Assembly: GCF_024204685.1 (NCBI RefSeq)
Contig: NZ_CP100350.1
Coordinates: 1,364,001-1,428,000, forward strand
Direction: 5' to 3'
Origin: Gilvimarinus sp. DA14
GTDB lineage: Bacteria > Pseudomonadota > Gammaproteobacteria > Pseudomonadales > Cellvibrionaceae
DNA: 64,000 nt
The notes below the pieces were generated by a model that did not search any database, was not told where the DNA came from, and was given only the letters and a program-made list of their open reading frames with translations. The position numbers and the translations under genes were made by a program. Positions 17,813 to 26,210 of the stretch are shown here, one piece after another. Every line of letters begins with the position of its first letter. Positions within the stretch are counted from its first letter, which is position 1.

Positions 17813-18740
17813 TCGCCACCTCCGCACGACTACTGGCCACCAGCGACACAAACAGCTCTTCCAAACGATTGGCCTTATTGCGCATACTGACTACCTCTAC
17901 CCCCTGGTGAGTGAGCGCAGCAAACAAATGATTGAGACTCTGACCTTTTTCCACTTCCACCTCAAACGAATGCTCGTCTAACCACTCTACCGCGTGGCCA
18001 GGTAATTCAGGGGCTGACTTTAAGTCCCCCGCCACATCAAAAATAAACACTTCTTTATTCAGACGCTTCAGCAGTGATTTCATACTGGTGTTTTGCACGA
18101 TCTCTCCATGATCGATAATCGCCACATTACGGCACAGACTTTCGGCTTCTTCCAGGTAGTGAGTGGTGAGAATAATCGTCGTGCCCTGGGCGTTAATTTC
18201 CCGCAAAAAGTCCCACATGGAGCGGCGCAATTCGATATCCACTCCAGCGGTAGGCTCATCAAGAATTAATACCTTCGGCTCATGCACCAATGCGCGGGCG
18301 ATCATCAGGCGCCTTTTCATACCGCCTGACAGCATGCGCGCGGGCGTGTCCCGTTTATCCCACAGCCCCAGTTTCTTTAGATATTTGTCGGCCTGCTCGG
18401 CCGCCTTAGCACGCGGCAGCCCGTAGTAGCCGCCCTGCTGCAAAACAATATCGCGTACTTTCTCAAACTGGCTAAAGTTAAATTCCTGCGGCACCACACC
18501 CAGCTCTTGCTTGGCAGAGGAAAAGTCGGTGTCGATATCGTGTCCAAATACGCTCACCTGTCCCGAACTCTTACGAACCAGCGAGCAGATAATGCCAATG
18601 GTGGTAGATTTACCGGCCCCATTTGGCCCCAACACGGCAAAAAAATCGCCGGCCTGGACTTCCAGGGATATCCCCTTAAGCGCCTCAAAATTATTGCCGT
18701 AAGTTTTGCGCAGATTTTTAATCGCAAGCGCAGCTGTCAT
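17802..18740 (-). CDS. ABC transporter ATP-binding protein (YadG-like)
   Basis: A 312-residue ATPase with Walker A GPNGAGKST, signature LSGGMKRRL, Walker B VLILDEPTAGVD and the switch histidine in TTHYLEEAE. The C-terminal ~80 residues are the DUF4162-type extension seen in this exporter group. It is cytosolic and pairs with the downstream permease. YadGH-type systems are conserved but their cargo is unknown. The promoter should lie in the 57 bp between it and the divergent PA2817-like gene. Confidence 0.94.
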   Translation of the reverse strand: MTAALAIKNLRKTYGNNFEALKGISLEVQAGDFFAVLGPNGAGKSTTIGIICSLVRKSSGQVSVFGHDIDTDFSSAKQELGVVPQEFNFSQFEKVRDIVLQQGGYYGLPRAKAAEQADKYLKKLGLWDKRDTPARMLSGGMKRRLMIARALVHEPKVLILDEPTAGVDIELRRSMWDFLREINAQGTTIILTTHYLEEAESLCRNVAIIDHGEIVQNTSMKSLLKRLNKEVFIFDVAGDLKSAPELPGHAVEWLDEHSFEVEVEKGQSLNHLFAALTHQGVEVVSMRNKANRLEELFVSLVASSRAEVANGV

Positions 18741-18797
18741 AATGACCCCTGAATTGACTTACTAACTAGATGACTGAACTCACTCTCTGGAGCCGAA

Positions 18798-19202
18798 ATG
18801 TCGAACACCAGTGCCGCCGATACCTATCGCCAAGCCATGCAACAATTGCTGGCGCGGTTTATTTACGCCGTGCAGCAGCAACCGCCGTTTATTCATGACG
18901 ACTGCGACCAAGATGCCCTGCAGTACTTGCAGCAATTAGAGTCGCTGCCCCAACTCAGCGGCATTGAATACGCCGAAACAGGTCAACTGCTGATGTGCCG
19001 CACTGTGGCAGCTTACCCACATTTGACACCGCTACTGCCACGCGATTTGCTCTGGCACTTCGGCGGCGACTGTCTGCACTATATGCCCGATGAGGAAATT
19101 GAGAAATTTCAGCAACTGGATGAACAACTGCACGAGTCTATAGCCACAGAACAGGCCTTTGACTACGAACAGGAGCGCACCCGGGTATTAGGTCTGCACT
19201 GA
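18798..19202 (+). CDS. Conserved protein resembling the PA2817 family
   Basis: A 134-residue soluble acidic protein with a conserved central block LICRTVAAYPHLTPLLPRDL (approximate) followed by LLWHFGGDCLHYMPDEEIEKFQQL. This block is recalled from a Pseudomonas family of unknown function (PA2817). There is no signal peptide or membrane segment. It is alone on its strand, divergent from the ABC exporter, and ends 17 bp before the GCTGAAC tandem repeat. The family assignment is from memory of motif similarity and is moderate. Confidence 0.75.
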   Translation: MSNTSAADTYRQAMQQLLARFIYAVQQQPPFIHDDCDQDALQYLQQLESLPQLSGIEYAETGQLLMCRTVAAYPHLTPLLPRDLLWHFGGDCLHYMPDEEIEKFQQLDEQLHESIATEQAFDYEQERTRVLGLH

Positions 19203-19219
19203 GGCGGGGGAGTATAACA

Positions 19220-19296
19220 GCTGAACGCTGAACGCTGAACGCTGAACGCTGAACGCTGAACGCTGAACGCTGAACGCTGAACGCTGAACGCTGAAC
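19220..19296. repeat. Perfect tandem repeat, 11 copies of GCTGAAC
   Basis: The 7 bp unit GCTGAAC is repeated 11 times without a mismatch (77 bp). It lies 17 bp after a stop codon and about 50 bp before the tRNA operon terminator. It is outside any coding region, so copy-number change would not shift a known frame. Perfect identity suggests recent expansion or active slippage. Confidence 0.97.
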
Positions 19297-19344
19297 AGCG
19301 TTGGTGTTCGCGCCGCAGCCGTCAAATACTGGCAGTCGCTCAAA

Positions 19345-19378
19345 CCAAAAAAGGGCCAGCGCATGGCGCTGGCCCTTT
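19345..19378 (-). terminator. Terminator of the tRNA-Glu/Gly operon
   Basis: A stem GGGCCAGCGC-AT(G)-GCGCTGGCCC at 19353-19375 is followed on the minus strand by TTTTTTGG. It closes the tRNA transcript that starts near 19768. Confidence 0.85.
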
Positions 19379-19384
19379 CGAATT

Positions 19385-19460
19385 TGGAGCGGAAAAGGAG
19401 GCTCGAACTCCCGACCCCAACCTTGGCAAGGTTGTGCTCTACCAACTGAGCTATTTCCGC
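19385..19460 (-). tRNA. tRNA-Gly (anticodon GCC), copy 2 in transcription order
   Basis: A 76 nt cloverleaf: acceptor GCGGAAA/TTTTCCGC, D-arm GCTCAGTTGGTAGAGC, anticodon loop TTGCCAA, T-arm GGGAGTTCGAGCCTCC, encoded CCA. It is identical to the copy at 19596-19671. Confidence 0.97.
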
Positions 19461-19462
19461 AA

Positions 19463-19538
19463 TGGCGTCCCCTAGGGGAGTCGAACCCCTGTTACCGCCG
19501 TGAAAGGGCGGTGTCCTAGGCCTCTAGACGAAGGGGAC
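19463..19538 (-). tRNA. tRNA-Glu (anticodon TTC), copy 2 in transcription order
   Basis: A 76 nt cloverleaf: acceptor GTCCCCT/AGGGGAC, anticodon loop CTTTCAC, T-arm CAGGGGTTCGACTCCCCT, encoded CCA. It is identical to the copy at 19674-19749 and lies two bases upstream of tRNA-Gly. Confidence 0.97.
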
Positions 19539-19595
19539 TTAGGACTTAACCTATCTCTCTTTTAACTTTGACACTGCCGCCCCCAAAAGGGGGAA

Positions 19596-19671
19596 TGGAG
19601 CGGAAAAGGAGGCTCGAACTCCCGACCCCAACCTTGGCAAGGTTGTGCTCTACCAACTGAGCTATTTCCGC
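19596..19671 (-). tRNA. tRNA-Gly (anticodon GCC), copy 1 in transcription order
   Basis: Same sequence as the 19385-19460 copy. It belongs to a 154 bp Glu-Gly cassette duplicated at a period of 211 bp. The 57 bp between cassettes contains a short CCCCC-AAAA-GGGGG hairpin. Confidence 0.97.
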
Positions 19672-19673
19672 AA

Positions 19674-19749
19674 TGGCGTCCCCTAGGGGAGTCGAACCCC
19701 TGTTACCGCCGTGAAAGGGCGGTGTCCTAGGCCTCTAGACGAAGGGGAC
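19674..19749 (-). tRNA. tRNA-Glu (anticodon TTC), copy 1 in transcription order
   Basis: First gene of the Glu-Gly-Glu-Gly tRNA operon, with the standard tRNA-Glu cloverleaf and encoded CCA. A strong promoter lies 26 bp upstream. Confidence 0.97.
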
Positions 19750-19774
19750 AAGCGTCTCGTCAAAAGAGGGGCGC

Positions 19775-19803
19775 ATTCTAAGTAGACCAACGCCAGCTGT
19801 CAA
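19775..19803 (-). promoter_or_regulatory. Promoter of the tRNA-Glu/Gly operon
   Basis: Minus-strand consensus TTGACA (19798-19803), a 17 bp spacer and TAGAAT (19775-19780), followed by a GC-rich discriminator (GCGCCCC). This is the pattern of a strong, ppGpp-sensitive stable-RNA promoter. Confidence 0.88.
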
Positions 19804-19997
19804 CACTTTCGTAACGATTTTTTTTAAGAGCTTAAACAATGACTTAGAGCTGTCGGCCGAACTGCTCAAGATAACCTCAAAGCGCCTAAAAGGCGCTCAA
19901 CTCACAGTCGTTAAGGCGCCCAGGCGAATAAGGTAATGCTGCGCCATAAGCCAAAATGCGATACTCTCAAGCTTTGATCGTTCACCGGTAATAGACA

Positions 19998-20762
19998 ATG
20001 TCATCTGTATATCTGATCGCCGGGCTGGTATTTCTGCTGACCGCGCTGGTCTGCTATGTTTTTATCAACCAGCACCTGGCGAAAAAGCGCAAACAACAAA
20101 ATCGCGTTCTCAGCGCGCTGCACAAGCGTCAGGCGCTCTTCAAGCATATGGCGAAGAGCTTTCCGCTTGGCTTTCTCTCCGACGATCTGCACAAGTTTGT
20201 CTACCGTATATTACTAAACACCAGCGAACAGCTTGCCAGGCTGGAGCCACAAGGCGGTCACGACGCTGAATTTCAGCTATTTAATAAGCAGATGGAGAGC
20301 CTGCCCAGCACCCAGGAGAAGGTTCGCCTGAACCCTGAGCAAGTTACCCAGACCCGGCCCCTACTGCAGGAATTACAGCGCTACATTGCCAGCCAAAGCG
20401 AAAAAGGCCGGCTACCCAAGGCCGAGTCAACCCATTACAGCACGCAAATCCGTCGCCTCTTGCTACAAAGCACCATTGACAGCTACACCCAACAAGCCAA
20501 GCAGGCGCGCAGTGAAAATAAACTGCGTCTAGCCATCCACTATTACACGCTGGCGCACAAACTACTGTTAAAAGAAGCGGCGCGGCAAAACGTTAAAAAA
20601 CAGGTAGAGCAACTCAGCGCAATTATTAACAAGCTGGAGTCGGAATACAGTGAGCAGCAGGCTATCCCCGACCCCACCGCTGAGGAGGAACAAAAAACTC
20701 AGAAGCAGTGGGAAGCGTTTGACGAGGACGAAGACTGGAAGAAAAAGCAGATTTACGACTGA
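19998..20762 (+). CDS. Conserved membrane-anchored protein with C-terminal helical domain, unknown
   Basis: A 254-residue protein with one N-terminal membrane segment (about residues 5-25, [19 protein letters not shown]) and a basic stretch after it. The remainder is helical and charged. A TPR-like segment, [21 protein letters not shown], lies near residues 170-190, and the C-terminus is very acidic then basic. The body is probably cytoplasmic. No family is assigned. It ends 10 bp inside the convergent msrB gene. Placement beside msrB and alaA recalls Pseudomonas gene order, but a functional tie is not evident. Confidence 0.8.
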   Translation: MSSVYLIAGLVFLLTALVCYVFINQHLAKKRKQQNRVLSALHKRQALFKHMAKSFPLGFLSDDLHKFVYRILLNTSEQLARLEPQGGHDAEFQLFNKQMESLPSTQEKVRLNPEQVTQTRPLLQELQRYIASQSEKGRLPKAESTHYSTQIRRLLLQSTIDSYTQQAKQARSENKLRLAIHYYTLAHKLLLKEAARQNVKKQVEQLSAIINKLESEYSEQQAIPDPTAEEEQKTQKQWEAFDEDEDWKKKQIYD

Positions 20763-21157
20763 TCGGTCTCTTCCAGCTCAATAGAAGCTGAGTTAATACA
20801 GTAGCGCAAACCCGTCGGTGCTGGGCCATCCGGAAAAACATGCCCCAAGTGGCTGCCGCAGTTTTGACACAACACTTCTGTGCGACGCATGCCGTGGCTC
20901 GCGTCAAACTCTTCGCGAATCACGCCCTCACTTGCAGGGGCGTAAAAGCTAGGCCAGCCGCAGCCTGCATCAAATTTAGTCTGCGATTCAAACAGAGGCT
21001 CTCCACAAGCGCGGCAGCGGTATTGCCCGTCGCTAAATACGTTCCAGTATTTACCGGTAAATGGGCGTTCGGTGCCCTTTTCCCGCAGTACGTAATACTC
21101 TTCGGGGGAGAGCTTTTCGCGAAAATAGCTTTCTGAGAACTTATCGGACTCGGACAT
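20753..21157 (-). CDS. msrB: Peptide-methionine (R)-S-oxide reductase
   Basis: A 134-residue MsrB. It has structural zinc motifs CRACG and CQNCG, the core CGWPSF, and a C-terminal RYCINSAS segment carrying the catalytic cysteine. It reduces methionine-R-sulfoxide in proteins, using thioredoxin. The ATG at 21157 has AAGGA upstream and is preferred over 21187. It is transcribed away from alaA, with a 100 bp shared upstream region. Confidence 0.96.
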   Translation of the reverse strand: MSESDKFSESYFREKLSPEEYYVLREKGTERPFTGKYWNVFSDGQYRCRACGEPLFESQTKFDAGCGWPSFYAPASEGVIREEFDASHGMRRTEVLCQNCGSHLGHVFPDGPAPTGLRYCINSASIELEETDQS

Positions 21158-21260
21158 AATGATTTCCTTGACACCTACGCCCGGCAAACAGGATGATTGC
21201 TACCATTTGGCGCAGAAATAGTGCGCGGGCTCAAATTATTTTGAAGGCAGTTTACTGTAA

Positions 21261-22475
21261 ATGAATACGATTAAAAAATCCGACAAGCTCAATGGCGTGT
21301 GCTACGACATTCGCGGACCCGTACTTGAGCACGCTTATCGGCTGGAGGAAGAAGGTCACCGCATCATGAAACTGAACATCGGCAACCCAGCGCCGTTCGG
21401 TTTTTCGGCGCCCGATGAAATTATCCAAGATGTCATTTACAACCTGCCCAATGCCGAGGGTTACGTCGCCTCTCGCGGTCTATTCGCGGCGCGCAAAGCC
21501 ATCATGCAAGAGTGCCAGAAACTGCGTATTCCCAACGTAGACATTGACGATATTTACCTCGGTAACGGCGTTAGCGAATTGATTGTGATGTCGATGCAAG
21601 CGCTGCTCAACAACGGCGATGAAATGCTGATTCCGGCCCCGGACTACCCTCTATGGACCGCCGCTGTAAATCTGGCGGGCGGCAAGGCCGTGCACTATTT
21701 GTGCGACGAGCAATCGGACTGGTATCCGGCCATTGACGATATTAAAGCCAAGATCACCGATAAAACCCGCGGCATTGTGTTGATTAACCCCAACAATCCC
21801 ACTGGTGCGGTCTACAGCCAGGAGGTTCTCGAGCAACTGGTGAAGCTGGCCGAAGAAAAAGGCCTGATTATTTTTGCCGACGAGATCTACAGCAAGATTC
21901 TCTACGATGACACCGAATTTGTGCCCCTGGGGCGTTTAGTGCGCGATACCTTGTGCATCAGCTTCAACGGCCTGTCCAAATCCTACCGCTTAGCGGGTTT
22001 TCGCTCTGGCTGGATGATAGTCAGCGGCGCCAAACACAAAGCCAAAAACTACCTCGAAGGCATAGAGATGCTCGCCTCCATGCGCCTGTGCGCCAATGTG
22101 CCGGCCATGTACGCGGTGCAAACGGCACTCGGCGGTTATCAGAGCGTTAACGAGCTGATTATTCCCGGCGGCCGCTTGCGCGATCAGCGCGATGCAGCCT
22201 TGGCAGCGCTGGCCGACTTACCGGGTGTGAGCTGTGTAAAACCCAAGGGCGCCATGTACCTGTTCCCCAAAATCGACCTGAACCGTCACAAAATTATCGA
22301 CGACCAGCAGATGGTGCTGGATTTTCTGATTCAGGAAAAAATTCTGCTGGTCCAGGGCACCGCTTTTAACTGGCCAGAGCGCGATCACTTACGCATCGTG
22401 TTCCTGCCCCGCGAAGATGAACTGACCCGCGCCATCGAGCGGTTGGGACACTTTTTAGAGCGCTACACGCAGTAA
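21261..22475 (+). CDS. alaA: Alanine-synthesising aminotransferase (AlaA/YfbQ type)
   Basis: A 404-residue PLP-dependent class I/II aminotransferase, nearly the length of E. coli AlaA (405). Diagnostic segments are NIGNPAPFGF, NPNNPTGAVYS, ADEIYSKILYDD and the PLP lysine in SFNGLSKSYRLAGFRSGW. It makes alanine from pyruvate and glutamate. The next gene, 15 bp downstream on the same strand, is an unrecognised small protein, probably co-transcribed. Confidence 0.94.
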   Translation: MNTIKKSDKLNGVCYDIRGPVLEHAYRLEEEGHRIMKLNIGNPAPFGFSAPDEIIQDVIYNLPNAEGYVASRGLFAARKAIMQECQKLRIPNVDIDDIYLGNGVSELIVMSMQALLNNGDEMLIPAPDYPLWTAAVNLAGGKAVHYLCDEQSDWYPAIDDIKAKITDKTRGIVLINPNNPTGAVYSQEVLEQLVKLAEEKGLIIFADEIYSKILYDDTEFVPLGRLVRDTLCISFNGLSKSYRLAGFRSGWMIVSGAKHKAKNYLEGIEMLASMRLCANVPAMYAVQTALGGYQSVNELIIPGGRLRDQRDAALAALADLPGVSCVKPKGAMYLFPKIDLNRHKIIDDQQMVLDFLIQEKILLVQGTAFNWPERDHLRIVFLPREDELTRAIERLGHFLERYTQ

Positions 22476-22490
22476 CAGGCAGTAGAATCA

Positions 22491-22955
22491 ATGGGCGACA
22501 TTCATATCAGCGACTTTCATAAGGACACCGCCAAGGCGCTCAACCTGCTTTACAACAGCTTTCCCCGCAAGCTAACGCTGTTTGTAGAAGACATTGCCGG
22601 GCCGGACTCACCCGATGAGTTTGGCCTCCACAGTCCGCGGCATATGGCATGTTTAAGTGCGTTAATTTGGCTCGCCGACGAAGGCTATATCCGCTACGAA
22701 GACACTATTCGTCAGGAAGCTGTCGACCAGGTCACGCTAACTCATAAGGGTTTTACCTTACTCAGCGGTTTTATTAGTTGCCGCTCACGCCTGGCAAATC
22801 AGGCCACGCACATTAATGCTCAACTTGACCCGATACTGGACAACAGCGATATCGACGGAGATTTTGCCCCGGCCATCGACCTTGTGCGCGCCGCCCTTAA
22901 AGGTGGCTCGTCAAACGCAGTGGATGCCATTATGCAGATTCTGCTGAATCGTTAA
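22491..22955 (+). CDS. Small conserved protein, possible winged-helix fold, unknown
   Basis: A 154-residue soluble protein. Residues ~10-100 have a helix-helix-strand pattern with SALIWLADEGYIRYEDT, VDQVTLTHKGFTLL, like a winged-helix domain. The C-terminal part is helical and ends GGSSNAVDAIMQILLNR. No DNA-binding specificity can be inferred. It follows alaA by 15 bp. Its last 26 bp overlap the 3' end of the convergent methyltransferase gene, the largest such overlap in the window. Confidence 0.75.
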   Translation: MGDIHISDFHKDTAKALNLLYNSFPRKLTLFVEDIAGPDSPDEFGLHSPRHMACLSALIWLADEGYIRYEDTIRQEAVDQVTLTHKGFTLLSGFISCRSRLANQATHINAQLDPILDNSDIDGDFAPAIDLVRAALKGGSSNAVDAIMQILLNR

Positions 22956-23874
22956 GACCCGGATAAGCGTAGTGCAACAGTTTTAACTGTCGCGCAGGGT
23001 CGGCATCGGGAAAATCAGGCGAGCCCGGCAACCGCGCGACAAAACTAGCCTCAGGGCATTCAGCGGCAAAGACCTCAGCGATAAACTCGGGCCCCAACTC
23101 CGGGGCGTTTAAACAGGCCAATACATCGCCGCCTGCGGGCATTAGCTCGGGTAAGCGTCGCACCAGTTTGGCGTAATCGCGGCTAGCTACAAAGCTGCCT
23201 TTTTGAAAACTCGGCGGATCAAAAATCACAATATCGTAAGGTCCGGGGCGGCGCACCCGGCTCCAGGATTTTAAAATCTGCTCAGGCAGAAATTGACTGC
23301 GCTTTTTATCCAGTCCATTCAAATGATGATTATCCCGCCCGCGTGCCAGCGCCGCTTTGCTCATATCCACGTTAACTACACAGTCCGCGCCAGCTGCCAC
23401 CGCCACCACCGAAAAAGCGCAAGTGTAGGCGAACAAATTGAGAATGCGCTTGCCTTCAGCGCGCTGCTCCAACCACTGTCGGCCGGGCTCCATATCGAGA
23501 AAAAAGCCCGGGTTCTGCTGTCCTTCCAGCGCCAGCTGAAATCGCAAATCACCCCGCCTGGCAAACCAGTTTGCTGGCATCTCGCCGTAAATTACTTCTG
23601 CCGGGGCACCGCTCAGGTAACGCCGCTGCAGCAATACCGCAGTGGCGGCCTTACCCAACAAAGGACTTAGCTCGGCCATCACCTGCTCCAGCTCTGTGGC
23701 CGCAGGCGTGGCAAAAAGGGTCAGCAAGATAACCGGTTGGTAGTAATCCACTACCCAGTGTTCATACCCCGGGTAACACTGGCCTCGACCGTGAAACAGG
23801 CGCCGACTGTCGGGGGCCTGCTGCGCCTCCCACTCGGCCAATAGTCGCGCCACTGGCGCAGAATCAAGTATCAA
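22930..23874 (-). CDS. Class I SAM-dependent methyltransferase (RlmI/RlmK-like)
   Basis: A 314-residue protein. It has an N-terminal RNA-enzyme-like part and a C-terminal Rossmann methyltransferase domain. The SAM motif I is in ILNLFAYTCAFSVVAVAAGA, motif II VNVDMSKAALARGRDNHHLNG, and the catalytic-loop motif DIVIFDPPSFQKGSF. FDPPSF is typical of the RlmI/RlmK and YccW-type rRNA m5C or m2G methyltransferases. The PUA domain of RlmI is absent and the protein is shorter, so the target is unknown. Its start overlaps the upstream NAD-kinase-like gene by 4 bp (ATGA). Confidence 0.85.
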   Translation of the reverse strand: MILDSAPVARLLAEWEAQQAPDSRRLFHGRGQCYPGYEHWVVDYYQPVILLTLFATPAATELEQVMAELSPLLGKAATAVLLQRRYLSGAPAEVIYGEMPANWFARRGDLRFQLALEGQQNPGFFLDMEPGRQWLEQRAEGKRILNLFAYTCAFSVVAVAAGADCVVNVDMSKAALARGRDNHHLNGLDKKRSQFLPEQILKSWSRVRRPGPYDIVIFDPPSFQKGSFVASRDYAKLVRRLPELMPAGGDVLACLNAPELGPEFIAEVFAAECPEASFVARLPGSPDFPDADPARQLKLLHYAYPGLNDSAESA

Positions 23875-25004
23875 AAGGTATCTCCCACTGGGTAAAGCAC
23901 TTGGGTTTGGTAGCCGGTCGTTACCGACATAACACCGGCCAGAGCGCGATCCAACTCGGGGTCGTTGGTATCCACCAACAGGGGGCGGCCATCCAGCGCT
24001 TTGAGCTTCTCCGCGGTCGCCACCACCTGAATATTCTCGCGTCCCACGCGGGCAATAATGTCGCAGGCAAGCTGCTGGTTGCCGCGCCCGAAAATATGCC
24101 CCTGCCCGCCAATGGCAGTAACAATAATAGCCACGGGGCCTAGGTGCCCATCAAGCAGGCGGCGAATATCGGCGGCACTGACATCACAGGCCAGAAGCTT
24201 GCCGTCTTGGAGAACATCCACCCCCAGCAGTGTGCCTTCGAGCCCTAGCTGCTGCAAAATGACCTGGGTAGTCGAGCCGGGGCCCAGCAAATACAGAGTG
24301 TCTGGGTTCAGGGTCTCGATGACACCATCGGCCAAGTCTAATTGAGCCAGTTCGTCCACCTGAGCCCCGGCATTTTTTACCTGCTGCAAGGCGTCGGGCA
24401 TTTCTGGCACCAAAAGCTCACTGTAATGGCGCGCTTTTACCCTGCCCTGACGGAAGGCGCGCTCATCAATATCGCGCACTTCGCGCTCCACCAGTGGCGC
24501 CCACTGCCCCCGTGCCAATCGCTCCAGCACTCTGCCAGCAGCCTCGGGACTGGTAGTGTAAACGCCGGAGTGAATTTTCACCCCAGCAGGTACCCCCAGG
24601 CAGGGCAGCGACATCCCCACGGCATCGGCAATAACGCGGGCCGTGCCATCGCCACCGGCAAATACCAGTAAATCTACCTGAGCCTCCCGGAAACATTGTG
24701 CGGCGCGAAGGGTATCGTCTGCACGAGTGATTTCCCCTTTGGGTTGGCCAAGCACTTGATGGATGAATCCCATACTCTGCAGAAGGCTTTCCCCCATCGA
24801 CGCAGCGAAGGTGAAAAAGCGCACATCATCGCGATAGGTGAGCAGCGGAGTAAGGGCCCGCTGCATTCGCAAAGGTGCCTGCGGCTGCACTCCGGCCTGC
24901 CGCGCCAACACAAGGGTATCGGGCGCATCGCTGCCCTTAAGGGCCAAGCTGCCGCCCAGGCCGGCACAGGGGTTAACGATTAAACCGAGGGTGAGTTTCG
25001 TCAT
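23871..25004 (-). CDS. ATP-NAD kinase family protein (AcoX-like)
   Basis: A 377-residue protein with the NAD kinase/diacylglycerol-kinase fold: N-terminal GLIVNPCAGLGGSLALKGSD, GGDGTAR in LLVFAGGDGTARVIADA, and GVPAGVKIHSGVY. This is the longer subgroup found in many proteobacteria and annotated as AcoX-like ATP-NAD kinase. Whether it phosphorylates NAD is untested, and a canonical NadK is usually encoded elsewhere. It is the first gene of a two-gene operon with the methyltransferase. Confidence 0.85.
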   Translation of the reverse strand: MTKLTLGLIVNPCAGLGGSLALKGSDAPDTLVLARQAGVQPQAPLRMQRALTPLLTYRDDVRFFTFAASMGESLLQSMGFIHQVLGQPKGEITRADDTLRAAQCFREAQVDLLVFAGGDGTARVIADAVGMSLPCLGVPAGVKIHSGVYTTSPEAAGRVLERLARGQWAPLVEREVRDIDERAFRQGRVKARHYSELLVPEMPDALQQVKNAGAQVDELAQLDLADGVIETLNPDTLYLLGPGSTTQVILQQLGLEGTLLGVDVLQDGKLLACDVSAADIRRLLDGHLGPVAIIVTAIGGQGHIFGRGNQQLACDIIARVGRENIQVVATAEKLKALDGRPLLVDTNDPELDRALAGVMSVTTGYQTQVLYPVGDTF

Positions 25005-25070
25005 AAATATTTCATAAACTGGCGTTAAACTGGCCGCAGATAAGCGTAACCGCGCCTCTGTCAGTCATAT

Positions 25071-26210
25071 TCATTTGTTCAAATGAAATCCCAAAGCCGC
25101 TAGCGATTTCGCCAGCGGCTCTTTTTTTACTTTCTCGGCCACCTGGTAATTGTTAAATTCGCGCCGAATAGCATAGTGCTTACGCAGTAAATCAAACCCC
25201 TGCCCCAGGTCGACACCATGGTCGCGATTTTGCCGTGCCAGCTTGCGCATAGCGCGGTCGTCATCGTCGATATCGTAAACCTGCCCCACTAAATCGCAGA
25301 TAACCGCCCAGTCTGATGCGCTCATGTCCGTATGCAACTGATTGTTCGCCACTCGGGGGGTAACGCTTTGCAGATGCGTTTTTTCAGTCAGCCCAAAGTG
25401 GCGGCAAAAAGCTTGGTAAATCATCGCCGTACCCTTGAGTTTGCCATCAAAGCTATACCCGGCTATGTGCGGCGAGCCAAGACTGACGCGATCCAGCAAG
25501 GGCAGGGAAAAGTTGGGCTCGGTCTCCCACACATCCAACACCACCTGCAAATCATCGCGCTCGCGCAGCACCTGCAGCAGAGCCTGGTTATCAATCACCG
25601 GCCCGCGACCACAATTTAGCAGTACCGCGCCCGGGGCGAGCTGCACAATTTTCTCTTTGGTCAACAAATGCCTGCTAGGATAGGGGCCTGTGGTCGTCAG
25701 CGGCGTGTGCATACTGACGATATCGGCCTGCAGCACTTCTTCCAAGTCGGTTAAATCCGGGTTATCCGCCGTAGTTAGAAAGGGGTCGTAACAACGACAC
25801 TCAACCCCCTGAGCCTTTAACGCCCGGTACAGAGCGCCGCCCACATTGCCGCAGCCAATAATGCCTACTGTGCGGTTGCGCCAGTCGACATTCAGACGGC
25901 AAAGTGCGGCGTACACATACTCAACCACCGAGTTGGCATTACAACCGGGGGCGTTGGTGTAGGCGATGCTCTGTTTATGCAGGTAACTTTGGTCGAGATG
26001 GTCCATGCCAATGGTACACGTACCGACAAATTGAATATCTGACCCCGCCAAAAGCGCCTCATTGACCTGGGTTACCGAGCGTACCAACAGCGCCTGGGCG
26101 TCTCCCAGCTGCTCGCGGGTAAGTGAACGCCCAGGCAGACGGGCAACTTGCGCGTCGGCCGCAAAAAACTCTTCCACCAGAGGGATATTTTCATCGGCGA
26201 TTATTTTCAT
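25071..26210 (-). CDS. pdxB: Erythronate-4-phosphate dehydrogenase
   Basis: A 379-residue D-2-hydroxyacid dehydrogenase. Features are NAD-binding GIIGCGNVGGALYRALKAQG, catalytic Arg in LLNCGRGPVIDN, Glu in VLDVWETEPN and His in SPHIAGYSFDGKLKGT. The C-terminal dimerisation domain (FNNYQVAEK) is specific to PdxB. It performs the second step of DXP-dependent vitamin B6 synthesis. It is last in an epmC-exonuclease-pdxB run, with a 4 bp overlap to the exonuclease gene. Confidence 0.96.
   Translation of the reverse strand: MKIIADENIPLVEEFFAADAQVARLPGRSLTREQLGDAQALLVRSVTQVNEALLAGSDIQFVGTCTIGMDHLDQSYLHKQSIAYTNAPGCNANSVVEYVYAALCRLNVDWRNRTVGIIGCGNVGGALYRALKAQGVECRCYDPFLTTADNPDLTDLEEVLQADIVSMHTPLTTTGPYPSRHLLTKEKIVQLAPGAVLLNCGRGPVIDNQALLQVLRERDDLQVVLDVWETEPNFSLPLLDRVSLGSPHIAGYSFDGKLKGTAMIYQAFCRHFGLTEKTHLQSVTPRVANNQLHTDMSASDWAVICDLVGQVYDIDDDDRAMRKLARQNRDHGVDLGQGFDLLRKHYAIRREFNNYQVAEKVKKEPLAKSLAALGFHLNK

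Noticed and set aside
19220-19296. CRISPR array
   Set aside because: Units are 7 bp with no spacers and no cas genes nearby; it is a simple tandem repeat.
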